From the NCBI GenBank assembly GCA_963832245.1, contig CAWHTG010000004.1, positions 2,170,001-2,234,000 of the forward strand: a DNA stretch of 64,000 bases. Direction: 5' to 3'. Shown one piece after another: positions 41,533 to 50,067 of this stretch (within the stretch, counting starts at the first letter, position 1; each line of letters opens with the position of its first letter). The DNA comes from JABDBE01 sp963832245. GTDB taxonomy: Bacteria > Acidobacteriota > Terriglobia > Terriglobales > Acidobacteriaceae. A model generated the notes under the pieces. The model ran no database searches. It was not told the DNA's origin and saw nothing but the letters and a program-made list of their open reading frames with translations. Both the position numbers and the translations under genes were made by a program.

Positions 41533-43785
41533 ATGCTTCTAAACCGAGTCTATTACCTCTTTAAGCCAATCATGCCTTGGCGCGTGCGTTTGGCGTTGCG
41601 ACGATGGCGGGCCAACCGGCGGCGCGTGGCTTTTGCGGACGTGTGGCCTATTGACTCGAAGGCGGATCGTGTTCCTCCGGGATGGCCGGGTTGGCCGGAC
41701 GGCAAGCGCTTCGCTCTGGTTCTGACTCACGACGTGGAGGGCAGCAAAGGAGTATCGCGCGTCGAGCGGTTGATGAACCTCGAGCTCAAGCATGGCTTCC
41801 ATTCCAGCTTTAACTTTGTGCCAGAGGATGAATATCGCGTTCCCGACGCGGTGCGGGAAATGCTGGGTCAAGCGGGGTTCGAAGTTGGCGTGCACGGTTT
41901 GGAACATGACGGCAAGCTCTACAGCTCCAAGGCAAAATTCGCCGCGAAAGCTTCGCGGATCAGGGAATATTTGCAGCAATGGAACTCCACCGGGTTTCGT
42001 TCGCCCTTAATGCAACACAAGTTAGAGTGGCTGCACGCGTTGGGAGTGGATTATGACGCGTCCACATTCGATACGGATCCCTTTGAACCGGAGCCCGACG
42101 GCGTGGGCACGATCTTTCCATTTTGGGTGCCGGGTCCGGACGGCACTGGCTATGTGGAGCTCCCGTACACGCTGGTTCAGGATTTCACTCTGTTTGGCGT
42201 CCTTTGCGAGAGGAACATAGATATCTGGAAGCGCAAGCTTGACTGGATTGTCGAGCACGGTGGCATGGCCTTGCTGAACACTCACCCGGATTATATGTGT
42301 TTTGAGGGTCAACGGAATCGCGACGAATATCCAGTCGCGCATTACGAAGAACTTCTTCGCTACGTGCGCGAGAAATATGAAGGGTCCTACTGGTCTGCCC
42401 TGCCGCGAGAGGTTGCTTGGTATTACCGCGACCGAGTTCCGCCCGCCGCGCGGAATACGCGCAAGAAAATATGTATGGTGGCTTATAGCCCATACGAATC
42501 TGACAACCGCATCCGCCGCTACGCAGAAACGCTGGTGAAGCGTGGAGATCAGGTGGACGTAATCGCCATTACCGGAGCTCACACTGGGCCGGAGAAAGAA
42601 GTCAACGGCGTTACGGTGCATCGAGTTCAACACCGTGAGCACAACGAGCGGAATAAGTGGACTTATGCATGGCGCCTGTTGCGTTTCCTGTGGAGATCTT
42701 CAGCGGCACTAACGCGACTGCATAAGCAGAATCGTTACGATGTGATTCATATTCACAATATGCCGGATTTTCTGGTATTTGCGGCGTGGTACCCAAAATT
42801 GACTGGGGCAAAACTGATTCTCGACATCCATGACGTCGTCCCGGAGTTGTTCGCAAACAAGTTTCGCACGAGGGGCAAATCGGCTTATGTCGGATTGTTG
42901 AAGGCACTGGAAAAAATGTCAGCGAATTTCGTGGATCATGTAATTGTGTCGAACCACCTTTGGCATCGGACTATAACCAGCCGCTCGGTTTCCCAGGAAA
43001 AATGCTCTGTTTTTATCAACAATGTTGATTCTGAAATGTTTTCCCGGCACGCAAGAAACAGAGCCGATGGGAAATTCATTGTTTTGTTTCCCGGCAGCTT
43101 TCAGTGGCACCAGGGACTTGATATTGCCATCGAAGCCTTTGCTCAACTCAAACCTAAGGTTCCGAACGCTGAGTTTCATCTCTATGGTGGGGCTGGCGGC
43201 GATCAGGAGGCCGACTTAAGACGACTGGTGCGTCGGCTTGATCTTGAAGGTAGTGTCAAGTTTTGCGGCGGCATTGCTCTCGATCAAATGGCGCAGGTAA
43301 TCGCCAACGCCGATCTAGGCGTCGTTCCCAAACGGGCGGACTCATTCGGAAACGAAGCCTACAGCACAAAGATCATGGAATTCATGTCTCAAGGCGTGCC
43401 GGTGGTGGTTTCTCGAACAAAAATTGACACGTTTTACTTTGAGGAAGGCGTGGTTCATTTCTTTCGGTCTGGGGACAGCCAAGCCATGGCCGAGGCTATG
43501 CTTGACGTTATTAACGACAAGGTTTTGCGCCAGTCTCTGGTTGCGCGCGGCTATGAGTATGTCGAGCACAACAGCTGGGATCTGAAAAAGAAGGAATATC
43601 TGGATTTGATAGATTCGCTCTCGACAGAGCACTTCAATGATGTTGAATCCGTTCCCGTCCGGCCTTTGCAGGTTCAACAGGAGAGCCGACAGCAGCCTGC
43701 TGCAGAGGGCTTCACCGAGGACGTTGTGCATTTCGCCGTCGAGCTCAATGATCCCTCCTCAGTATCTTCGCTGAAGAGCAAGTAA
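41533..43785 (+). CDS. Fusion: polysaccharide deacetylase-like domain plus GT4 glycosyltransferase
   Basis: 750 aa in one frame. Residues about 60-300 are a NodB-like deacetylase: 'FALVLTHDVEG' (metal Asp), 'FEVGVHGLEHDGKLY' (His ligands), 'STGFRSPLMQ' and 'ALLNTHPDYM'. Residues about 312-700 are a GT-B/GT4 transferase: 'KICMVAYSPYESDNRIRRYAETLVKRGDQVDVIAI', 'DVIHIHNMPDFLVFAAW', 'VLFPGSFQWHQGLDIAIEAFAQL' and 'KIMEFMSQGVPVVVS'. The two parts join without a gap, stop or frameshift. The C-terminal 40 residues are low complexity. It may deacetylate the residue to which it adds the next sugar; that coupling is inference. Confidence 0.88.
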   Translation: MLLNRVYYLFKPIMPWRVRLALRRWRANRRRVAFADVWPIDSKADRVPPGWPGWPDGKRFALVLTHDVEGSKGVSRVERLMNLELKHGFHSSFNFVPEDEYRVPDAVREMLGQAGFEVGVHGLEHDGKLYSSKAKFAAKASRIREYLQQWNSTGFRSPLMQHKLEWLHALGVDYDASTFDTDPFEPEPDGVGTIFPFWVPGPDGTGYVELPYTLVQDFTLFGVLCERNIDIWKRKLDWIVEHGGMALLNTHPDYMCFEGQRNRDEYPVAHYEELLRYVREKYEGSYWSALPREVAWYYRDRVPPAARNTRKKICMVAYSPYESDNRIRRYAETLVKRGDQVDVIAITGAHTGPEKEVNGVTVHRVQHREHNERNKWTYAWRLLRFLWRSSAALTRLHKQNRYDVIHIHNMPDFLVFAAWYPKLTGAKLILDIHDVVPELFANKFRTRGKSAYVGLLKALEKMSANFVDHVIVSNHLWHRTITSRSVSQEKCSVFINNVDSEMFSRHARNRADGKFIVLFPGSFQWHQGLDIAIEAFAQLKPKVPNAEFHLYGGAGGDQEADLRRLVRRLDLEGSVKFCGGIALDQMAQVIANADLGVVPKRADSFGNEAYSTKIMEFMSQGVPVVVSRTKIDTFYFEEGVVHFFRSGDSQAMAEAMLDVINDKVLRQSLVARGYEYVEHNSWDLKKKEYLDLIDSLSTEHFNDVESVPVRPLQVQQESRQQPAAEGFTEDVVHFAVELNDPSSVSSLKSK

Positions 43786-43804
43786 AAGAAAGAAGGTTAT
43801 AGTC

Positions 43805-45031
43805 GTGAGAGCAAATGGCATAGTCATGCGTTCCGCGCAAACTCGCCGCGGACCGGCGTCAGCACACTGTGATGTTGCCGTAATTGGTGCCGGACCCTAT
43901 GGTCTTTCCGCCGGGGTTCACCTCAAAGCACAGGGCATTGCGGTACGAGTGTTTGGCGAACCGATGGAGTTCTGGGCTCACAAGATGCCTGAGGGGATGC
44001 TCTTGCGCTCGCCTCGAGTGGCATCCAGTTTGTCCGATCCTGATCGAGCCTTTACTCTGGAAGCCTATGAGACCGCATCCAACCGAAAGCCCAGCGCACC
44101 CGTTCCTCTCGACACCTTTGTGGAATACGGCCGATGGTTCCGGCATCAACTGGGTTCGGACCTCGACCAGAGAACAGTTATGCGCGTCAACCGGGACCAG
44201 CCCGGATTCAGGCTTACGTTGCCAGACGGCGAACAGATTCGCTCGACGTACGTCGTGATCGCCGCGGGGATTGGCCCGTTTAAGAAGAAGCCCGCGGTAT
44301 TCCAAAACCTTTCTCTGCAACAAGCGATGCATTGCTACGAGGGCCGGGAGGTCCGAAAGTTTGCGGGGAAGAGGGTCGTCGTCATCGGCGCAGGACAAAG
44401 TGCGCTGGAATCGGCCGCTCTTCTGCATGAAGCGAATGCGCACGTAGAAGTGATTGTGCGCGAATCCGGTTTGCGCTGGATTGGCCAGCATTCCTGGCTG
44501 CACCACCTGGGCCCGATTTCGTCGTTGCTCTACTCACGGCACGATGTGGGTCCCGTCGGAATCAGTCGCCTCGTCGCCTACCCCAAGCTGGTATCCCATG
44601 TTCCACTGAAACTGCGAGACAAGATCCGGACTCGAGCGGTGCGGCCTGCGGGATCTCGCTGGCTTCCTGAGCGGCTAGCGGGGGTCAAGATTACGACCGG
44701 CAGCAGCGTGTCGCAGGCCACTGCGTATGGCGATGAGGTTGCCCTCAAACTCACTGATGGCAGCGAACGTCGTGTGGATCATGTTCTGCTCGGAACCGGG
44801 TACCAGGTGGACATTTCACGTTACGATTTTATTCCTCCAGAACTTACGCGGGAGATAAAGCAATTCGACGGCTACCCCGAACTGGCCGCCGGTTTCCGCT
44901 GCTCTGTCCCTGGACTGCACTTCATTGGTGCGACGGCAGCCCGGAGCTTCGGGCCGTTGCTTTATTTCGTGGCGGGTACGGAGTTCGCATCTCGGGAGCT
45001 GGCTTCTCATCTTGCGAGAAGTCCCCGATAG
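43805..45031 (+). CDS. FAD/NAD(P)-binding oxidoreductase (flavin monooxygenase-like)
   Basis: 408 aa with two dinucleotide-binding motifs: FAD 'VAVIGAGPYGLSAGVHL' (about 24-40) and NAD(P) 'VVVIGAGQSALESAALL' (about 193-209). 'DHVLLGTGYQVD' (ATG-like motif) follows near 330. The order and spacing fit single-component flavin monooxygenases and ornithine/lysine N-hydroxylase relatives, but the substrate is unknown. The start is GTG after GAAGG. A clear paralogue is at 47472-48710. Flanked by the fusion transferase and an ATP-grasp enzyme. Confidence 0.85.
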   Translation: MRANGIVMRSAQTRRGPASAHCDVAVIGAGPYGLSAGVHLKAQGIAVRVFGEPMEFWAHKMPEGMLLRSPRVASSLSDPDRAFTLEAYETASNRKPSAPVPLDTFVEYGRWFRHQLGSDLDQRTVMRVNRDQPGFRLTLPDGEQIRSTYVVIAAGIGPFKKKPAVFQNLSLQQAMHCYEGREVRKFAGKRVVVIGAGQSALESAALLHEANAHVEVIVRESGLRWIGQHSWLHHLGPISSLLYSRHDVGPVGISRLVAYPKLVSHVPLKLRDKIRTRAVRPAGSRWLPERLAGVKITTGSSVSQATAYGDEVALKLTDGSERRVDHVLLGTGYQVDISRYDFIPPELTREIKQFDGYPELAAGFRCSVPGLHFIGATAARSFGPLLYFVAGTEFASRELASHLARSPR

Positions 45032-45066
45032 TTCGAAGGTTCCACGAAGATCTTAATAAAGACGTT

Positions 45067-46320
45067 ATGAGCGCAGAACAAGTTGGAGCAGTTGTCATCG
45101 GTGGCGAACACCCGGGGCTGGGTATTGCTCGAAGCCTGGGACGCAGAGGTATTCCAGTCTGGGTCATCGATGACCAGCACTCGGTTTCACAGTTCTCCAA
45201 ATACGTTACCAGGGTAGTCCGAGTAAACGACTTGCGAGGTGAGCGCAATACCGTCGAGAGTGTGCTGGAAATAGGACGGCGCTATGGGCTGAAAAATTGG
45301 GTCCTATTTCCGACCAGGGATGAAACCGTGGCCGCATTCTCGCGACACCGGGATCGGCTTGGGGAGTTCTTTCGGGTCAGTACCGCGGGCTGGGACTCGG
45401 TGTGTTGGGCGTGGGAGAAAAAAAACACCTATGAGCGCGCCGCAGAGCTGGGCATTCCGGTTCCGCAAACGTTCAATCCCAGAACTGAGCGAGAGTTGGC
45501 GGAGCTGTACCGTTACCTGCCCTTGGCTCTCAAACCATCTGTAAAAGAGAATTTTTTCTATGCCACTGGCGCCAAGGCATGGCGTGCCGAGACTCCCGAT
45601 CAACTTAATGATTTGTTTCGCAGAGCAAACCGGCAGATCAGCCCGGAGGAGATTCTGATCCAGGAAATTATTCCCGGGGATGGGCAGCGGCAATACTCGT
45701 ATTGCGCCTTTTTTCACGATGGCGAAGCGCACAGTACCTTGGTTGCCAGGCGATTGCGTCAGCATCCGCGAGAATTTGGGCGCGCAGCAACCTATGTCGA
45801 GACAATCGAATGCCCAGAAATTGAGGAACTGTCAGAACACTTTCTCAGAGCCATCGACTATTACGGGCTTGTTGAGGTGGAGTTCAAGCAGGATCCCCGG
45901 GATGGCCAATTCAAGTTGTTGGATGTCAATGCGCGAACCTGGGGCTTCCACACTCTTGGCGGGGCGGCGGGTGTGGACTTTCCCTATCTGTTGTATGCAG
46001 ACCAGGTTGGCAAACAGGTCGACAGGCACAGGGCGAAAGCAGGTGTTGGCTGGATGAGAATGATCACAGACTTGCCAACCGCTGCCTCGGACCTGTGGGA
46101 CGGCGAGTTAGATATGCGGTCCTATTGGAATACCCTCAGACGCACACGTTCTGAATCCGTGTTTTGCCTGCAAGATCCGCTACCTTCCGTGGCGGAAGTG
46201 GTGATGCTTCCTTATCTGATGACCAAGAAATATTTTGTGAAGTCGGGAAAGAAATCTGAGACTCCTGCGGCTCAGAGCTCAGGATCTGCAGTCTTACCCG
46301 CAGGCAGATCAGTTGAATAG
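45067..46320 (+). CDS. ATP-grasp carboxylate-amine ligase-like protein, second in locus
   Basis: 417 aa. N-terminal Rossmann-like part 'AVVIGGEHPGLGIARSLGRRGIPVWVIDD', ATP-grasp core 'PLALKPSVKENFFYATGAKAWRAE', 'ILIQEIIPGDGQRQYSYCAFFHDGEA' and the metal-binding end 'GLVEVEFKQDPRDGQFKLLDVNARTWGFHTLGG'. It is unlike the ATP-grasp protein at 18396, so the locus encodes two different ligases. It lies right after the FAD oxidoreductase, a pairing that suggests stepwise modification of a small amino-acid-like substituent. Substrate unknown. Confidence 0.85.
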   Translation: MSAEQVGAVVIGGEHPGLGIARSLGRRGIPVWVIDDQHSVSQFSKYVTRVVRVNDLRGERNTVESVLEIGRRYGLKNWVLFPTRDETVAAFSRHRDRLGEFFRVSTAGWDSVCWAWEKKNTYERAAELGIPVPQTFNPRTERELAELYRYLPLALKPSVKENFFYATGAKAWRAETPDQLNDLFRRANRQISPEEILIQEIIPGDGQRQYSYCAFFHDGEAHSTLVARRLRQHPREFGRAATYVETIECPEIEELSEHFLRAIDYYGLVEVEFKQDPRDGQFKLLDVNARTWGFHTLGGAAGVDFPYLLYADQVGKQVDRHRAKAGVGWMRMITDLPTAASDLWDGELDMRSYWNTLRRTRSESVFCLQDPLPSVAEVVMLPYLMTKKYFVKSGKKSETPAAQSSGSAVLPAGRSVE

Positions 46321-46404
46321 CCGCTCGATCGAATCTGAATGCCGGAGTTGAGAGCGCCAGCAGATTTCACACACGGCATTCCTAGCCAACTTTACGCACA
46401 CGCA

Positions 46405-47253
46405 ATGACTGAGTCAACCTCCACGGTTCGCGGCATTTCTGACACTGCTCGCTGGGTAGCATATTTTCGCGCCCGCGAAACCGAACGGCCCGACGCGTTG
46501 TTTCGCGATCCCTACGCCGAGCGTTTGGCTGGTGCGCATGGATTCCGGATCGCGAACACCCTGCCCGATGGTAACAAGCACGAGTGGGCATGGGTGGCCC
46601 GTACCTATCTTTTCGACCAGTTTCTCGCTCGTGCAATTGAGGAAGGAGCAGACCTGGTTGTGAATCTGGCTGCCGGACTTGATGCCCGGCCCTATCGGAT
46701 GAATTTGCCCGCCACACTGCAGTGGGTGGAGGTGGATCTGCCGGACATCGTCTCCTATAAAGAGGAGATTCTCGCGAAGGAAAAACCTCGATGCCGGTTG
46801 GAGAGAATCACTTTGGATTTATCGGACGTGCATGGCCGGCGCGCGCTTTTCGCCGACCTGAACAAACGGGCGACGAACGTTGTGGTGGCGAGTGAAGGTC
46901 TTCTCATCTATTTCACGGCCGAAGAAGTTGCTTCGCTGTCCGAAGACCTTGCCGCTGCGAATCACTTTCGGAGTTGGATTATCGACCTGGCTTCGCCGGG
47001 GCAGCTCCGATTGATGCAGCGCACTACGGGCAAGCAACTCAGCGAGGCGGGTGCCGCTTTCAAGTTCGGACCTCTCGAGGGCGCGCATTTTTTTGCCCGC
47101 TACGGCTGGGCCGCGAAGGATGTTCAGGGATTGCTGAAGACGGCGGCGGAGTTCAACCGTGCGCCCGTAGAGTTGCTGTCGCTGCTTCCCGAGCCCAAAG
47201 GGAGCCTGGGAAATTATCCCTGGACCGGTGTGTGCCTGCTCAAAAAACCTTAG
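46405..47253 (+). CDS. LCM/PPM1-family SAM-dependent methyltransferase
   Basis: About 282 aa of the family annotated as TIGR00027-type methyltransferases: 'SDTARWVAYFRARETERPDALFRDPYAERLAG', then the SAM motif 'LVVNLAAGLDARPYRMNLP', 'WVEVDLPDIVSYKEEIL' and 'NVVVASEGLLIYF'. These enzymes methylate carboxyl or hydroxyl groups, often in polyketide-like or polysaccharide products. ATG at 46405 is preferred; ATG at 46339 is possible. It is the last gene of the long plus-strand run before a 218-bp gap with a new promoter. Confidence 0.85.
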   Translation: MTESTSTVRGISDTARWVAYFRARETERPDALFRDPYAERLAGAHGFRIANTLPDGNKHEWAWVARTYLFDQFLARAIEEGADLVVNLAAGLDARPYRMNLPATLQWVEVDLPDIVSYKEEILAKEKPRCRLERITLDLSDVHGRRALFADLNKRATNVVVASEGLLIYFTAEEVASLSEDLAAANHFRSWIIDLASPGQLRLMQRTTGKQLSEAGAAFKFGPLEGAHFFARYGWAAKDVQGLLKTAAEFNRAPVELLSLLPEPKGSLGNYPWTGVCLLKKP

Positions 47254-47350
47254 CCGTGCGGGAGAATCTCGCCTTCGCGACGAGATGTCGGATCCATTGT
47301 ATATCATTGATAATAAAGGCTGTGGAGTTCATGAAGTCTTGTCCGTCCAG

Positions 47351-47359
47351 TGCTATAAT
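47351..47359 (+). promoter_or_regulatory. Extended -10 promoter for the second metabolic operon
   Basis: TGCTATAAT at 47351-47359 is an extended -10 element: TG, one base, then a perfect TATAAT at 47354. There is no good -35 at 17 bp, which such promoters tolerate. Transcription would start near 47366, about 105 bp before the ATG at 47472. It lies in the AT-rich gap after the methyltransferase and may restart transcription for the FAD oxidoreductase and methionine-type genes. Confidence 0.5.
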
Positions 47360-47471
47360 CAAAATTACTCCCTCAAATTTCCCCCTGCGAATCCATTAAC
47401 ACTTCCCCCAAGAGTTTCACCAGTCATTGAGCAAAAGATCAGCCATAAATAAAAGGAGCATTTCTTCCGCC

Positions 47472-48710
47472 ATGCTAAGTACAGTGATCATTGGCGCGGG
47501 TCCTTATGGACTTTCCGTGGCCGCGCACCTGCGGCACAGTGGTATTCCATTCCGTATTTTCGGCCGTCCCATGGATAGCTGGCTGGCTCATATGCCGAAG
47601 GGCATGATGCTTAAGTCGGATGGCTTCGCTTCCAACATCTACGATCACGAAAACGCGTTCACGTTAGGGCAGTTTTGTGCCGAGCGAGGCATTGAATATG
47701 CCGATACTGGTAAGCCGGTGCGTCTTGAAACCTTCACCGCCTATGGACTTGCGTTCAGGGATCGGATGGTGCCGGAACTCGAGGACACGCTCGTGACGAG
47801 TGTCGGCCGGGTGCGCGATGGGTTCCAGTTGCAGCTCGAGGACGGTGAAACCGTTCGCGCTCGCACCGTGGTGCTGGCGGTTGGCATTACCCACTTCGCC
47901 TATACGCCCGAGAACCTGATGCATCTGCCGGCGGAATTTATCTCTCATAGTGCTCGCCATCACGAGGTCAAGCCATTCCGAGGCCGCGAAGTCGTCGTGA
48001 TCGGTGGCGGATCCTCCGCTCTTGACCTGGCGGGGTTGCTCCACCAAGCTGGCGCCCATGTGCAACTCGTCAGTCGCAGGGAAGAGTTGAATTTTCATAG
48101 CCAGCCGACCGGCAAGCCGCGCTCGCGCTGGGAGCAGATTCGGCGTCCGCAGTCAGGGCTTGGTCCCGGCCTGCGCTCGCGCTTCTTTGCTAACTCACCG
48201 CTGGCGTTTCACTACTTGCCGGAGCGTGTTCGAGTGGAAGCCGTTCGCCGAACCCTTGGTCCGTCAGGAGGATGGTTCATTCGCGACAAAGTGATCGGGA
48301 AAGTGCCGTTACATCTTGGTTGCACGCCGCAAAGTGCTGAAGTTCAGGACGGCAAGGTGCATTTAAGCATTCGCGCGGCCAATGGCAGCGAACGGGAAAT
48401 TGTGACCGAGCACGTGATTGCGGCAACGGGCTACAGAGTGGATTTAGAACGATTGAAGTTCCTCAGTCCTGAGATTCGTTCGCAGGTCAAAACGGTCATG
48501 GGCAGCCCGGTGCTGTCATCCAGTTTTGAATCGTCCGTTCCAGGCATTTATTTCGTGGGAATTGCGGCCGCGAACAGTTTCGGTCCGGTGATGCGATTCG
48601 CGTTCGGAGCAGGCTTCGCGGCCCGCCGCCTTAGCCAAACCATGGCAAAAGCGTCTGCGCAGGGTCCGGCATTCGTTCCAGTGGCTAAGGTTGCCAGTAC
48701 CGCAAAGTGA
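47472..48710 (+). CDS. FAD/NAD(P)-binding oxidoreductase, paralogue of 43805-45031
   Basis: About 412 aa: 'TVIIGAGPYGLSVAAHLRHSGIPFRIFGRPMDSWLAHMPKGMMLKSDGFASN' (FAD), 'VVVIGGGSSALDLAGLLHQAGAHVQLVSR' (NAD(P)) and 'EHVIAATGYRVDLERLKFLSPEI'. It shares long stretches with 43805-45031, including 'MPKGM/MPEGM' and 'FGPVMRFAFGAGFAARRL', so the two arose by duplication. ATG at 47472 lies 13 nt from AAGGAG, a rather long spacing. A monooxygenase of amines or sulfur compounds is possible; the next two genes handle homoserine and sulfide. Confidence 0.85.
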   Translation: MLSTVIIGAGPYGLSVAAHLRHSGIPFRIFGRPMDSWLAHMPKGMMLKSDGFASNIYDHENAFTLGQFCAERGIEYADTGKPVRLETFTAYGLAFRDRMVPELEDTLVTSVGRVRDGFQLQLEDGETVRARTVVLAVGITHFAYTPENLMHLPAEFISHSARHHEVKPFRGREVVVIGGGSSALDLAGLLHQAGAHVQLVSRREELNFHSQPTGKPRSRWEQIRRPQSGLGPGLRSRFFANSPLAFHYLPERVRVEAVRRTLGPSGGWFIRDKVIGKVPLHLGCTPQSAEVQDGKVHLSIRAANGSEREIVTEHVIAATGYRVDLERLKFLSPEIRSQVKTVMGSPVLSSSFESSVPGIYFVGIAAANSFGPVMRFAFGAGFAARRLSQTMAKASAQGPAFVPVAKVASTAK

Positions 48711-48744
48711 TAGATCAATCGCGTTTGGAAAGGCTAATGAACCC

Positions 48745-50067
48745 ATGAAGCGAGAAACACTCGCGATTCACGCCGGGTACGACGGCGATCCCACGACGAA
48801 GGCCGTAGCCGTGCCGATCTACCAGACTGTCGCTTTTGAGTTTGACAGCGCGGAACACGGGGCTGCTCTGTTTAATCTGGAGGTCCAGGGAAACATCTAC
48901 ACCCGGATCGGCAATCCCACGAACACGGTACTGGAAAAGCGTATGGCCGCGCTCGAAGGCGGCGTCGACGGGCTTAGCGTCAGCTCCGGAATGGCCGCGA
49001 TTGAGTACTCGCTGATCAACATTGCCGAAGTGGGGAACAATATCGTTTCCACCCCCCAGTTGTATGGCGCCACCTATACGCTGCTGGCCCACATCTTCCC
49101 GAAGCGGGGAATTTGTTCACGTTTTGCGGCCAGCGATCGCCCCGAAGATGTGGAGAAGTTGATCGACGAAAATACTCGCGCGGTCTACTGTGAGAGTGTT
49201 GGCAACCCGGCCGGAAACGTTGCAGATATCGAGGGATTGGCGCGAGTTGCGCATAAGCACGGCGTGCCCCTGGTCGTCGATAACACCGTGGCCACGCCGA
49301 TTTTGTTGCGCCCCATCGAGTATGGCGCCGACGTGGTAGTGCATTCGATGACGAAATTTATCGGTGGGGGCGGCACCAGTATTGGCGGAATGATCGTGGA
49401 TGGCGGGAAGTTCCCCTGGCGACAGTATCCGGAAAAGTTTTACATGCTCAATCGGCCGGAGATCGCTTATCACGGCGTGGTCTATGTCGATCATTACGGA
49501 GAGTCGGCATTTGTCGCGCGTTGCCGGACTGTATGTCAGCGAAATACTGGGGCCACGCTGTCGCCATTTAACGGGTTTTTGTTCTTGCAGGGGATTCAGA
49601 CGCTGGCTCTGCGCATCGAGCGCCACGTGGAAAACGCGCGCAAAGTCGCGGAGTTTCTGCGCGCTCATCCCGTGGTGGATTGGGTGAACTACGTCGGATT
49701 TCCTGACAATCCACTCTATGCTATGGCTCATCGTTACCTCGGCTCCAACTTTTGCTCGCTGCTGACTTTTGGGGTAAAGGGAGGCTACGAGGGAGGTCGG
49801 AAGTGCTTCAACGCGTTCCGCCTGTTCAAGCGGATGGTGAATATGGGCGATGCCAAGTCGTTGTCGTGTCATCCGGCGTCGACCACCCATCGCCAGCTCA
49901 CACCGGAGGAACAGGCGAAAGTTGGCGTCACGCCGGAGATGATTCGGCTCAGCGTGGGCATCGAGCACATCGACGACATTCTCGAGGATCTGGCGCAGGC
50001 CCTGGAGAAAGCAAAGACATCGAAGACCAGATCTGCGGCCGGCCAGGGAGGTATTTCATGCCGTTGA
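48745..50067 (+). CDS. metY: O-acetyl/O-succinyl-homoserine sulfhydrylase (MetY type)
   Basis: About 440 aa, Cys/Met-metabolism PLP family. 'ETLAIHAGYDGDPTTKAVAVPIYQTVAFEFDSAEHGAALFNLE' and 'NIYTRIGNPTNTVLEKRMAALEGG' are typical of MetY/Met17, and 'VVHSMTKFIGGGGTSIGG' carries the PLP Lys. It ends 'IRLSVGIEHIDDILEDLAQAL'. It makes homocysteine from sulfide and an activated homoserine. The downstream MetA-like acyltransferase, overlapping by 10 bp, would supply that substrate, so the two form a two-step homocysteine pathway. Confidence 0.92.
   Translation: MKRETLAIHAGYDGDPTTKAVAVPIYQTVAFEFDSAEHGAALFNLEVQGNIYTRIGNPTNTVLEKRMAALEGGVDGLSVSSGMAAIEYSLINIAEVGNNIVSTPQLYGATYTLLAHIFPKRGICSRFAASDRPEDVEKLIDENTRAVYCESVGNPAGNVADIEGLARVAHKHGVPLVVDNTVATPILLRPIEYGADVVVHSMTKFIGGGGTSIGGMIVDGGKFPWRQYPEKFYMLNRPEIAYHGVVYVDHYGESAFVARCRTVCQRNTGATLSPFNGFLFLQGIQTLALRIERHVENARKVAEFLRAHPVVDWVNYVGFPDNPLYAMAHRYLGSNFCSLLTFGVKGGYEGGRKCFNAFRLFKRMVNMGDAKSLSCHPASTTHRQLTPEEQAKVGVTPEMIRLSVGIEHIDDILEDLAQALEKAKTSKTRSAAGQGGISCR

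Noticed and set aside
49117..49968. 283-residue minus-strand open frame inside the sulfhydrylase gene.
   Set aside because: The plus-strand MetY-type protein is unmistakable; the antisense frame has no domain.
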